This document shows positions 15,418-23,551 of a DNA stretch of 64,000 nucleotides, piece by piece (within the stretch, counting starts at the first letter, position 1; the number at the start of each line of letters is the position of its first letter). The notes beneath the pieces were generated by a model. It made no database searches, was not told the origin of the DNA, and saw only the letters and a program-made list of their open reading frames with translations. The stretch lies in contig DATAID010000105.1 in assembly GCA_036262835.1 (NCBI GenBank), positions 62,001-126,000 on the forward strand. The letters are read 5' to 3'. This stretch comes from RBG-16-66-20 sp036262835 (GTDB lineage: Bacteria; Pseudomonadota; Gammaproteobacteria; Burkholderiales; SG8-39). Both the position numbers and the translations under genes were made by a program.

Positions 15418-17375
15418 ACGAAACCAGGGCGAGGCCGCCGTTCACCCCGCCCATCGCGCGTACGCCGATGGCGCCGGAGCACTGGCACGGCCCGCCCGGC
15501 CACCGCGATGACGAGCCGTGGATGCGCGCCGCGGCGCGACGCCGCGGGCTCCTCATCGCGCTCGTCGTGCTGCAGGCCGCCGCGGGCGCATGGGGAATGA
15601 TCGCAGTGCTGCCCTACCACGGCGGCAACCCGCTAGAGGCCGCCACGCTCGCGCTCTTCGTCGTGCTCTTCGCCTGGATTTCGGCCGGTTTCTGGACTGC
15701 GGTGATGGGCTTCTGGCTCCTCGCGTTCGGGCGCGACCGCTACGCCATCGGCGCGGGCGTGCTGGCCGAGGCCCCGCTCCCCGCGGAGGCCCGCATCGCA
15801 GTGCTCATGCCGATCTGCAACGAGGATGTCGCGCGCGTTTTCGCCGGGCTGCGCGCCACGTGGGACTCGCTCGCCGCGACGGGCGAGGGCGCGGCGTTCG
15901 ACTTCTTCGTGCTCTCGGATTCGAGCGACGCCCGGGCGCGCGCCGATGAGCCCTGGGCGTGGCTCAATCTTTGCCAGGCCACGGGCGGCTTCGGACGCAT
16001 CTTCTACCGCTGGCGCCGCGTGCGGCGCAAGAAAAAAGCGGGCAACGTCGCCGATTTCTGCCGGCGCTGGGGCCGGCACTACCGCTACATGGTGGTGCTC
16101 GACGCCGACAGCGTGATGAGCGGGGAGTGCCTGGTGCGCCTGGTGCGCCTCATGGAGGCGAATCCCCGCGCCGGCATCCTGCAGACGCTGCCGCGCGCCG
16201 CGGGACGCGAGACGCTCTTCGCGCGCGTGCAGCAGTTCGCGAGCCGCGTGTACGGCCCCGTCTTCGCCGCGGGCCTTCATTTCTGGCAGCTCGGCGAGGC
16301 GCACTACTGGGGCCACAACGCGATCCTCAGGGTCGCGCCCTTCATGCGCCACTGCGCGCTCGGGCGGCTCTCGGGCCGCGGGCCCTTCTCCGGCGAGATC
16401 CTGTCGCACGACTTCGTCGAGGCGGCGCTCATGCGCCGCGCCGGCTGGGGCGTCTGGCTCGCCTACCGGCTCGAGGGAAGCTACGAGGAAACGCCCCCGA
16501 GCCTCCTCGAAGAGCTCAAGCGCGACCGGCGCTGGTGCAAGGGCAACCTGCTCAACGCCCGGCTCTTCCTCGCCCCCGGCATGCCCGGGGCGCACCGGGC
16601 GCTTTTCGCGACCGGCGTCATGGCCTACCTCTCCGCGCCCCTCTGGTTCGCCTCGCTCGTGCTCGCCACCGCGACGCTCGCCGCGAATGCGCTGGTCGCG
16701 CCGCGCTATTTCGTGCACCCGGAGCAGCTCTTCCCGATCTGGCCCGAGTGGCACCCGGCCTGGGCGGCGGGGCTGCTCGCGGCAACCGCGGTGCTCCTCT
16801 TCCTGCCCAAGCTGCTTGCGCTTTTCCTGCAGTGCGCACGGGACGCGGAGGGCTTTGCCGGCCGCGCGCGCCTCGCGCTCGGCGTGCTCGCCGAATCGGC
16901 GCTCTCCATGCTGCTTGCGCCCGTGCGCATGATGTTCCACAGCAAATTCGTCGCCGCCGCGCTCGTCGGCGCCACCGTGGCATGGCGCTCTCCGCCGCGC
17001 GCCGACGCGCAGACGGGCTGGCGCGAGGCGCTGCGCCGCCACGGCGCGCACACGCTTTTGGGCGTCGCCTGGATCGCGCTGGTCGCGCGCCTCGCGCCCG
17101 GCGCGCTCCTCTGGCTTGCGCCCGTTGCCGGCGCGCTCGTGCTCTCGATTCCCGTCTCGGTGCTCTCGAGCCGGGTATTCCTCGGGCGCCGCGCGCGCGC
17201 CGCGGGGCTCTTCGTCGTGCCCGAGGAGGCTTCGCCGGCGCCGGAGCTGCGCCGGTTGAAGGAGCTGCTCGGGCCCTCGGCCGACGCGCCTAGCGGCTTA
17301 CCCGGTTTCGGCCGCCCCGCTTCGCCCGATAAAGGGCTTCATCAGCCGCCTTCATTACCTGCGCGGGCGTCCTAG
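15390..17375 (+). CDS. opgH: OpgH (MdoH), glucan glucosyltransferase
   Basis: Inner-membrane family 2 glucosyltransferase that polymerises the glucan backbone from UDP-glucose. The protein has N-terminal membrane segments (about residues 50-110), a GT-A core with MPICNEDVARVFAGLRATW, VVLDADSVMSG and the acceptor motif RDRRWCKGNL, then several C-terminal membrane segments. I prefer the ATG at 15390 (661 residues, overlapping opgG by 28 bases) because it keeps the family block PPIARTPMAPEHW; an ATG at 15468 is the alternative. The last 86 bases overlap the convergent diguanylate cyclase gene. Confidence 0.9.
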   Translation: MELRSAARLDETRARPPFTPPIARTPMAPEHWHGPPGHRDDEPWMRAAARRRGLLIALVVLQAAAGAWGMIAVLPYHGGNPLEAATLALFVVLFAWISAGFWTAVMGFWLLAFGRDRYAIGAGVLAEAPLPAEARIAVLMPICNEDVARVFAGLRATWDSLAATGEGAAFDFFVLSDSSDARARADEPWAWLNLCQATGGFGRIFYRWRRVRRKKKAGNVADFCRRWGRHYRYMVVLDADSVMSGECLVRLVRLMEANPRAGILQTLPRAAGRETLFARVQQFASRVYGPVFAAGLHFWQLGEAHYWGHNAILRVAPFMRHCALGRLSGRGPFSGEILSHDFVEAALMRRAGWGVWLAYRLEGSYEETPPSLLEELKRDRRWCKGNLLNARLFLAPGMPGAHRALFATGVMAYLSAPLWFASLVLATATLAANALVAPRYFVHPEQLFPIWPEWHPAWAAGLLAATAVLLFLPKLLALFLQCARDAEGFAGRARLALGVLAESALSMLLAPVRMMFHSKFVAAALVGATVAWRSPPRADAQTGWREALRRHGAHTLLGVAWIALVARLAPGALLWLAPVAGALVLSIPVSVLSSRVFLGRRARAAGLFVVPEEASPAPELRRLKELLGPSADAPSGLPGFGRPASPDKGLHQPPSLPARAS

Positions 17376-18531
17376 CGCGCTCCGAGGGCTCGGCGCAGCC
17401 GATCGAGATCGTGACCGAGAGCAGCTTTTCGGGCGGGAGCGAATCGTCTCCCGAGTCTTCCCTGGTGCGGCGCTTCTCGCCCTCCTCCTTGTCCTTGGGG
17501 CGGTTCTCGCCGCGCACCGCCATGCGGTAGGCTTCGACCGCCGCGCGGATCGCTTCCAGGTGCGGCTGCGCTTCGCCCAGCGCCGCCTCGGGAAAGAGCA
17601 CGGTGAACTCCTCCCCGCCGTAGCGAAAGGCACGTCCGCCGCCTTCGACCTCGGCCAGCCGCGCGGCGACGAGCTTGAGCACCTGATCGCCGATGTCATG
17701 GCCGTGGGTATCGTTGAAGGACTTGAAATGGTCGACGTCCGCCATGGCGATCACGTAGCGCGGGCCGAGGCCCGCCATCGCTTCGAGCAGCGCGCGCCGG
17801 CCCGGAAGCCCGGTCAGCTCGTCGTGGAAAGCGAGCCGGTAGGACTCCTGCAGCATCGCCACGACGAGCACCGCGCCCGCGGCGGAAGTGAAAACGCCGA
17901 AGATCGCCGGGTCGCGCGCCCACTCCGAGGCGAGGTAGAAGGCGATGAGCGCCCCGGCGAGGCCGATGTCGAGCGGCGCGAAACGATCGGATTTTCTCGG
18001 CCAAGCGCGCCAGATCGCGCCGGCCACCGCGGCGACGAAGAGAAGGCGCCCGAGGAGCGGCACGGGCGGCGACCGCAGAAGCCAGTGATCGAGCATGTCC
18101 TGCCAGACCGTCCCCGAGAGCGCGCTGCGTCCGGAAGCCGCGATCCAGGCGACCAGCAGCACCTCGGCAGCGGCGATGAAAAGCCATCGGTAATCGCCGT
18201 GGTACTTCACGCCTCTTTCGGGGAGCAGCAGCGCCGCAAGGACATTCGCCGGAACCAGCACCGTGGCCGCCGCGAACACGGCTCGGGCGGTGAAGCTCGC
18301 TTCGCCAAAGCCGAGGGCGTAGCGGTAGCCCGCGTAGGCGAGAAAGAGGGAAAGCGCGGCCACCAGCGCCCGGCCGCGGTTGAACCACAAGCCCACCCCC
18401 GCCGAGACGAGGAGAGCGAAGTAGGGGCCGTACTCCTTCAGTCCCGAGAGCGAAGGGGGCAAGGCCGGCCCCGCCCAAAGCGCGAGCGCCGCGGCGGCGA
18501 TGATCGCCACCGGCGCAACGAGCGGCTTCAA
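17290..18531 (-). CDS. Membrane diguanylate cyclase (GGDEF)
   Basis: Makes cyclic di-GMP from two GTP. About 225 residues of membrane segments precede a GGDEF domain that opens HDELTGLPGRR and has the active GGEEF at about 305-309. The RxxD inhibitory site expected just before it is absent (EVEGG instead). A charged insert of roughly 30 residues (about 340-370, beginning GENRPKDKEE) interrupts the C-terminal part of the domain. The start is uncertain: a TTG at 18531, one base after the upstream gene's stop, gives 413 residues without a clear ribosome site. Likely cotranscribed with the regulator before it. Confidence 0.85.
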   Translation of the reverse strand: MKPLVAPVAIIAAAALALWAGPALPPSLSGLKEYGPYFALLVSAGVGLWFNRGRALVAALSLFLAYAGYRYALGFGEASFTARAVFAAATVLVPANVLAALLLPERGVKYHGDYRWLFIAAAEVLLVAWIAASGRSALSGTVWQDMLDHWLLRSPPVPLLGRLLFVAAVAGAIWRAWPRKSDRFAPLDIGLAGALIAFYLASEWARDPAIFGVFTSAAGAVLVVAMLQESYRLAFHDELTGLPGRRALLEAMAGLGPRYVIAMADVDHFKSFNDTHGHDIGDQVLKLVAARLAEVEGGGRAFRYGGEEFTVLFPEAALGEAQPHLEAIRAAVEAYRMAVRGENRPKDKEEGEKRRTREDSGDDSLPPEKLLSVTISIGCAEPSERARTPAQVMKAADEALYRAKRGGRNRVSR

Positions 18532-18532
18532 T

Positions 18533-18937
18533 TCAGTCGCGCCCGCGGCGCGCACGCGCCCTCCGCGTCTTCGCGGGCACGGCCGCCAGCTCGATGCTGT
18601 GCTCCTCCGAATGGTCCTCCAGCAGCGGCGGCGCGCCCGCGGTCTTCTCCAGCACGGCGGCGAGCGGCTCGAAGACCGGCGAAGCCTCGTTCGCGCTGTA
18701 GCGGACCTGGTTGCCCAGGCGCTCGGCGTTGAGCAGTCCCGCATCGGCGAGGAGCCGCAACTCCCGGTGCAGCGAACCGGCCGGGACGCCGGTGAGCCGG
18801 GCAATCATGCGCACGTGAAAGCTGTCTCCGGGCCGCAGCAGCAGGAGCGAGAGGACGCGGTACCGGTACGCGCCGAACAGCAGGTCCGCGAGGTCGGGGC
18901 TCGGCTCCTCTGCGGCGGCGTGGTCGGGGGTGAGCAT
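18533..18937 (-). CDS. Winged-helix transcriptional regulator (ArsR-like)
   Basis: A 134-residue DNA-binding protein. The helix-turn-helix lies at about residues 40-72 (VRMIARLTGVPAGSLHREL) and is followed by a wing (LLNAERLGNQVRYSAN). No metal-binding cysteine motif of classical ArsR sensors is visible. The C-terminal tail is basic (RRARARRGRD). A 40-bp palindrome begins one base upstream of the ATG, which suggests autoregulation. It is followed at one base by the diguanylate cyclase, so its signal may control cyclic di-GMP. Confidence 0.8.
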   Translation of the reverse strand: MLTPDHAAAEEPSPDLADLLFGAYRYRVLSLLLLRPGDSFHVRMIARLTGVPAGSLHRELRLLADAGLLNAERLGNQVRYSANEASPVFEPLAAVLEKTAGAPPLLEDHSEEHSIELAAVPAKTRRARARRGRD

Positions 18938-18938
18938 T

Positions 18939-18978
18939 CGTTCTCAGTATTGCTACTAATGTAGCATGTATGAGAACG
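18939..18978. promoter_or_regulatory. 40-bp nested palindrome at the regulator start
   Basis: Outer arms CGTTCTCA (18939-18946) and TGAGAACG (18971-18978) enclose inner arms TGCTAC (18951-18956) and GTAGCA (18961-18966), with 4-base spacers on all sides. It begins one base before the regulator's ATG, and the GAGAA of the outer arm could also act as its ribosome site on the minus strand. It is best read as the operator of the adjacent wHTH gene. Confidence 0.7.
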
Positions 18979-19006
18979 ACCTGCCTATCCCTTCGTACCC
19001 TGTTTT

Positions 19007-21328
19007 TTAGCCCAGCTGGTCGGGCCGGAAGCCGACGTCGCAGACGCGCCCGCGCTGCGCCCGCTTGCCCTCGAAGGCCTCGAGATCCTTCCCCTCGATG
19101 ACTTCCTCGGCCCTGTTCTTTCTCTTCACTCCGGAGACTTTGAGCGATCGACCGTCGAACACAAGAATCCCCGAAAGGAAAATCTTTTCCGGCAAACCCA
19201 TGACCTGCACGCCTACGCCGCCGTTCGGCCGCAGCGGCAGTTCTTCCAGCGGGAAGAGCAGCAGCCTCGCATCGCTGGAAAGCGCCGCCACGGCCGGGCC
19301 GCTGCCGGCGACGACGGGCGGAAGCGCCTTGGCGCCCTCGGGCACGCTCATGAAGTCCTTGCCCTGCCGGGTCTTGGAGGCGAGGTCGCCGAGCTGGCAG
19401 CGGAAGCCATAGCCGGCGGAGTTGGCGATCAGGAGCGGCGTCTCGGGGCTGCCCATCCCGATCCAGACGATCTCGTCGGAGCTCGAATTGACCAGGGTGT
19501 TCATGGGGGCGCCATCGCCGCGGCCCGAAGGCAGCGCCGCCGCGTCCACGCTGAAGGCCTTGCCGCTCGAGGCGAGCACGGTGAGCGTGTCGGTGGTCTT
19601 GCACTCGAGCTCCATGTAGCGCGCATCGCCGTCCTTGAAGCTGACCGACTCCATGTCCACGCCGTGGCCGCTGCGGGCGCGCACCCAGCCCTTCCTCGAG
19701 AGGATCACCGTGATCGGCTCCTCCAGCACCGTGCGCTCGATCTGGGCGCGCTCGGCCGTCTTGATGAGCGTCCTGCGGTCGTCGCCGTACTTCTTCGCGT
19801 CCTCGTCCAGCTCCTTCGTGACGAGCTTCTTCAGCACTTTCTCGTCGTCGAGGATCTCTTTCAAGCCCTTCCTCTCGGTTTCCAGGGTCTTGCGCTCGTC
19901 GTTCAGCTTCACGCCGTCGAGCTTGGTGAGCTGGCCCAGGCGCAGGTTGACGATGTCCTCCGCCTGCCGCTCGGTGAACTTGTACTTCGACTTCAGCTTC
20001 TCTTTTGCTTCCGCCTGGTCGTCGCAGGACCGGATCAGCTTGATGATCTCGTCGATCTTGACGAAGGCGAGGAGCCGCCCCATCACGATGTGCAGGCGGT
20101 CCTGGCATTTCTCCAGCCGGAACTGCGTGCGGCGCTTGACCGTGGCAAGGCGGAACTCGGTCCACTCGCGCAGGACCGTGACGAGGTCCTTCGTCTCGGG
20201 CAGCCCGTCCAGGCCGAGCCAGGTCAGGTTGACCGGGAAGCGGGTCTCCAGCGCCGTGTGGACCATGAGCATCGCCATCAGCTCATCCGGGCTCTGGCGC
20301 GAGGAGCGGGGCTCGATCACGAGGCGCAGTTTCGATTTGCGATCCGACTCGTCGCGCACCGCCTCGATCTGGTCGAGGATGAACTGCTTGAAGCGCTTCT
20401 GCTCCTGGGAGACTTCCTTCTTGTTCCCCGAGGGCTTCGGGTTGGCGAGCGCCTCGATCTCCTCCAGCACCTGCTTCACCGACACGCCGTGCGGCAGCTC
20501 GTTGACGACGATCCGCCACTGCCCGCGGGCGAGCGTCTCCTTTTCCCACTTGGCGCGCACCACGAGCGAGCCGCGCCCCGTCTCATAGGCCTCGCGGATC
20601 TCCGCGGGCGGCGAGATGATCTGGCCGCCGCCCGGAAAGTCCGGCCCCGGCATGATCTTGAGGATCTCCTCCAGCAACTTACGATCCGGGGCCCCTCCCC
20701 CGGATTTGGCGCGGGCATGCTTGAGCACGTGCGCCGCGGCCTCGGCCACTTCGCGCAGGTTGTGCGAGGGAATGCGGGTCGAGAAGCCGACCGGAATGCC
20801 GAAGGAGCCGTTCAAAAGCCCGAAGGGCAGGCGCGCGGGCAGGAGCACCGGCTCGTCGAACTTGCCGTCGTAGTTCTTGGCGAAATCGACGGTCCCTTCG
20901 TTGATTTCGGCGAGGAGCAGCTCGGCATAGCGGGAAAGCCGCGCCTCGGTATAGCGATACGCCGCCGCGGCGTCGCCGTCGCGCGAGCCGAAATTGCCCT
21001 GCCCCTCGATCAGCGGATAGCGCATCGAGAAGGGCTGGGCGAGGTGCACCATCGCCTCGTAGGTCGAGCTGTCGCCGTGCGGGTGGTATTTGCCGAGCAC
21101 TTCGCCGACGTAGCGCGCGCATTTGACGAAGCCCTGCGTGTTGGCGTCGCCCATCGCGTAGAGGATTCGCCGCTGCACGGGCTTCAACCCGTCGGCGATC
21201 TCGGGCAGCGCCCGCGACTTGACGGTCGAGACCGCGTAGCCGAGGTACGCCTGCGAGGCGTGCCGCTCGATCGGCGCGGTGTCGTCGCCTTCGTCCTTTA
21301 GGAAAAGATCGCCGGTTCTGTCGTCCAT
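19007..21328 (-). CDS. parC: ParC, DNA topoisomerase IV subunit A
   Basis: Breakage-reunion subunit that decatenates daughter chromosomes with ParE. The 773-residue protein has the catalytic tyrosine in AYRYTEARLS (Tyr126) and the quinolone-determining block HPHGDSSTYEAM, where Ser87 and Glu91 are the wild-type residues. A long helical tower and a C-terminal beta-pinwheel region follow; the latter is less conserved. No GyrA box was seen, in keeping with ParC rather than GyrA. It lies six bases after the small gene that separates it from parE. Confidence 0.95.
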   Translation of the reverse strand: MDDRTGDLFLKDEGDDTAPIERHASQAYLGYAVSTVKSRALPEIADGLKPVQRRILYAMGDANTQGFVKCARYVGEVLGKYHPHGDSSTYEAMVHLAQPFSMRYPLIEGQGNFGSRDGDAAAAYRYTEARLSRYAELLLAEINEGTVDFAKNYDGKFDEPVLLPARLPFGLLNGSFGIPVGFSTRIPSHNLREVAEAAAHVLKHARAKSGGGAPDRKLLEEILKIMPGPDFPGGGQIISPPAEIREAYETGRGSLVVRAKWEKETLARGQWRIVVNELPHGVSVKQVLEEIEALANPKPSGNKKEVSQEQKRFKQFILDQIEAVRDESDRKSKLRLVIEPRSSRQSPDELMAMLMVHTALETRFPVNLTWLGLDGLPETKDLVTVLREWTEFRLATVKRRTQFRLEKCQDRLHIVMGRLLAFVKIDEIIKLIRSCDDQAEAKEKLKSKYKFTERQAEDIVNLRLGQLTKLDGVKLNDERKTLETERKGLKEILDDEKVLKKLVTKELDEDAKKYGDDRRTLIKTAERAQIERTVLEEPITVILSRKGWVRARSGHGVDMESVSFKDGDARYMELECKTTDTLTVLASSGKAFSVDAAALPSGRGDGAPMNTLVNSSSDEIVWIGMGSPETPLLIANSAGYGFRCQLGDLASKTRQGKDFMSVPEGAKALPPVVAGSGPAVAALSSDARLLLFPLEELPLRPNGGVGVQVMGLPEKIFLSGILVFDGRSLKVSGVKRKNRAEEVIEGKDLEAFEGKRAQRGRVCDVGFRPDQLG

Positions 21329-21334
21329 GGTGGT

Positions 21335-21553
21335 CTACCTGAAAAGGTCGAGTTGCTTGTCGGCCATCGCGACGGCTGCCTCGACGGCTCTCTTGGCTTT
21401 CTCGAGGCCTTCGGCGCTGCCGCCGCGGCCCGCGGCTTCCCAGCTATAGCGTCCCCGCTCGGCGAGCGTCACCTTGCCGAGCTTCGTTTTCCCCTGCCAA
21501 TACACGTGTCCCTTGTAAGCGCGTTCCCAGACGGGTTTCTTGCTCTTAGACAT
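21335..21553 (-). CDS. Small basic protein of unknown function between parE and parC
   Basis: A 72-residue protein, rich in Lys and Arg, with no signal peptide or membrane segment. Its N-terminal part (AYKGHVYWQGKTKLGKVTL) looks like a short beta-rich fold and the C-terminal part (about residues 45-70) like a helix ending QLDLFR. It overlaps the parE end by eight bases and ends six bases before parC, so it is almost certainly translated in the same operon. I do not recognise the family. Confidence 0.65.
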   Translation of the reverse strand: MSKSKKPVWERAYKGHVYWQGKTKLGKVTLAERGRYSWEAAGRGGSAEGLEKAKRAVEAAVAMADKQLDLFR

Positions 21554-23516
21554 CCGCCTCGACGGACTTCCAATGCTCGCGCATCCAGTTGCGCCGCCCT
21601 TCCGCTTCGCCGGAATCCATGAGGAGCTCGAAAGTCGCGCGCGCCTTCTTCAGGTTCTTCTGGTCGAACTCCATGCGCACCAGTCGCCGCGTGTCCGGGT
21701 TCATGGTCGTCTCCCAGAGCTGCTCGGGGCTCATTTCGCCCAGGCCCTTGAAACGCGACACTTCCCAGCTGCCCTCCTTCACCTTTTCCTTCTTCAGCTT
21801 GCCGATTTCCTCGTCGAGCTCCTCGTCGTCGAGGCAGTAGATGCGCCGCGCGGGCTTGCCTTTGCCCTGCGAGGGAACTTCGAGCTTGAAGAGCGGTGGC
21901 TGAGCGACGTAGACGTGGCCGCTCGCCACGAGCTTGGGGGCGTGCATGAAGAAAAACGTGAGGAGCAGCGCCTGGATGTGGCCGCCGTCGACGTCGGCGT
22001 CGGTCATGATGACGATCTTGCCGTAGCGCAGCCCCGAGAGGTCCGGCGTCTCCTCCGGCCCGTGCGGATCGACGCCGATGGCGGTGGCGATCGCCTGCAG
22101 CTCCTTGTTCGCGAGCACGGTGCGCGAGTCCTTGGACATCGTGTTGAGCACCTTGCCGCGCAGGGGCAGGATCGCCTGGTTCTCCTTGTTGCGCGCCTCT
22201 TTCGCCGAGCCGCCGGCCGAATCGCCCTCGACCATGAAGAGCTCGTTGCGCGACGTGTCGTCGGAGGCGCAATCGACGAGCTTGCCCGGCAGCGTGGCGA
22301 CGCCCGAGGATTTCTTGCGCTCGAACTTCTTGCCCTTGGAGAGCCGCGCGAGCGCCTGCTCGATCGCGAGCTCGGCGATCTTCTTGCCTTCGTCCGGGTG
22401 CTGGTTCAGCCACAGCTCGAAGGCATCCTTGGTGCAGAGCTCGAGGAGCTTCGAGGCGTGCCGCGTGGTGAGCTTTTCCTTGGTCTGCCCGTGAAACTGC
22501 GTGCGCACGATGCGCGCCGACAGGGTGAAGCACGCGCGCCCCCACAAATCCTCGGCGATCACCTTGACGCCCTTGGGCTGAAGCGAGCGCGTATCCATGA
22601 AGGCGGCGAGCGCCTCGAACACGCCGTTGCGAAAGCCCGCCTCGTGCGTGCCGCCTGAGCGCGTGGGGATGAGGTTGACGTGGCTATCGGCGAAGACCTC
22701 GCCCTCGGTCACCCAGCCGATCGCCCAGTTGGCGCCTTCGCCGGGCTCGATCTCGGAACTGCCTTGCGCGGATTTCTCGTCGAAGAACTTCTCACCCGTG
22801 AAAAGAGGGGCGACCAGCTCCCGGCCCTGCAGCATGAAGTCGAAATACTGCGCCATGCCTTTCTCGTACTTCCAGGTCTTGTCGCCCTTGCCCTCGACCT
22901 TGAGAACCGTCGTCAAACCCGGCAGCAGGTAGGCCTTGGAGCGGATCAGGTGCTCGAGCTCCGCCATCGGAATATTGGGCGAGTCGAAGTACTTCGGATC
23001 GGGCCAAAGGCGCACGACGGTGCCGCTGCCCTTTTCCTTCGACTTTTCGCTCTTGAGCTTCGTCTTGACCTCGCCACCCTCGAACGCGATGAAGTTCTTC
23101 TTCCCGTCCCGATAAACGGTCACCTCGCAGCGCCTGGAGAGCGCATTGGAGACGGCGACGCCGACGCCATGCAGGCCGCCGGAGATGTGATAGACGCCCT
23201 CGCCCGATTTCGAGAACTTGCCGCCGGCGTGCAGCATCGTGAAGGCGACCTCGACCGCGGGCCGTCCTTCCCCCTTGTGGAGATCGACCGGGATGCCGCG
23301 GCCCTCGTCCTCGACCTCGACCGAGCCGTCCTTGAAGACGGTGATGGTGATTTTCTTGCCGTAACCGGCGAGCGCCTCGTCCACCGCATTGTCGATCGCC
23401 TCCTGCACGATGTGCAGCGGGTGGATCGTGTGGGTGTACATGCCCGGCATGCGCCGGACGGGCTCGAGCCCTTTAAGCGCCTCGATCGCGGAGGCGTCGT
23501 AGACCTGCTTGGCCAT
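21546..23516 (-). CDS. parE: ParE, DNA topoisomerase IV subunit B
   Basis: ATPase subunit of topoisomerase IV. The GHKL ATP site is complete: EAIDNAVDEA, EDEGRGIPVD and GGLHGVGVAVSNALS in the first 125 residues. The TOPRIM metal site follows with VEGDSAGGSA and MTDADVDGGHI. With the ATG at 23516 (MAKQVYDASAIEALKG) it has 656 residues, the usual length; the longer open frame upstream is not family-like. It heads the parE-orf-parC operon. Confidence 0.95.
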   Translation of the reverse strand: MAKQVYDASAIEALKGLEPVRRMPGMYTHTIHPLHIVQEAIDNAVDEALAGYGKKITITVFKDGSVEVEDEGRGIPVDLHKGEGRPAVEVAFTMLHAGGKFSKSGEGVYHISGGLHGVGVAVSNALSRRCEVTVYRDGKKNFIAFEGGEVKTKLKSEKSKEKGSGTVVRLWPDPKYFDSPNIPMAELEHLIRSKAYLLPGLTTVLKVEGKGDKTWKYEKGMAQYFDFMLQGRELVAPLFTGEKFFDEKSAQGSSEIEPGEGANWAIGWVTEGEVFADSHVNLIPTRSGGTHEAGFRNGVFEALAAFMDTRSLQPKGVKVIAEDLWGRACFTLSARIVRTQFHGQTKEKLTTRHASKLLELCTKDAFELWLNQHPDEGKKIAELAIEQALARLSKGKKFERKKSSGVATLPGKLVDCASDDTSRNELFMVEGDSAGGSAKEARNKENQAILPLRGKVLNTMSKDSRTVLANKELQAIATAIGVDPHGPEETPDLSGLRYGKIVIMTDADVDGGHIQALLLTFFFMHAPKLVASGHVYVAQPPLFKLEVPSQGKGKPARRIYCLDDEELDEEIGKLKKEKVKEGSWEVSRFKGLGEMSPEQLWETTMNPDTRRLVRMEFDQKNLKKARATFELLMDSGEAEGRRNWMREHWKSVEADV

Positions 23517-23518
23517 GT

Positions 23519-23551
23519 ATCTAGTATCCGCCGTTTGGCGAAGTACTAGAT
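23519..23551. repeat. Nested inverted repeat between the MmgE/PrpD gene and parE
   Basis: ATCTAGTA (23519-23526) and TACTAGAT (23544-23551) enclose CGCC/GGCG with a GTTT loop. The right arm includes the stop codon of the upstream gene and the left arm lies three bases before the parE start. It could end the catabolic operon, act as an operator for parE, or both; there is no T-run typical of a rho-independent terminator. Confidence 0.45.
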
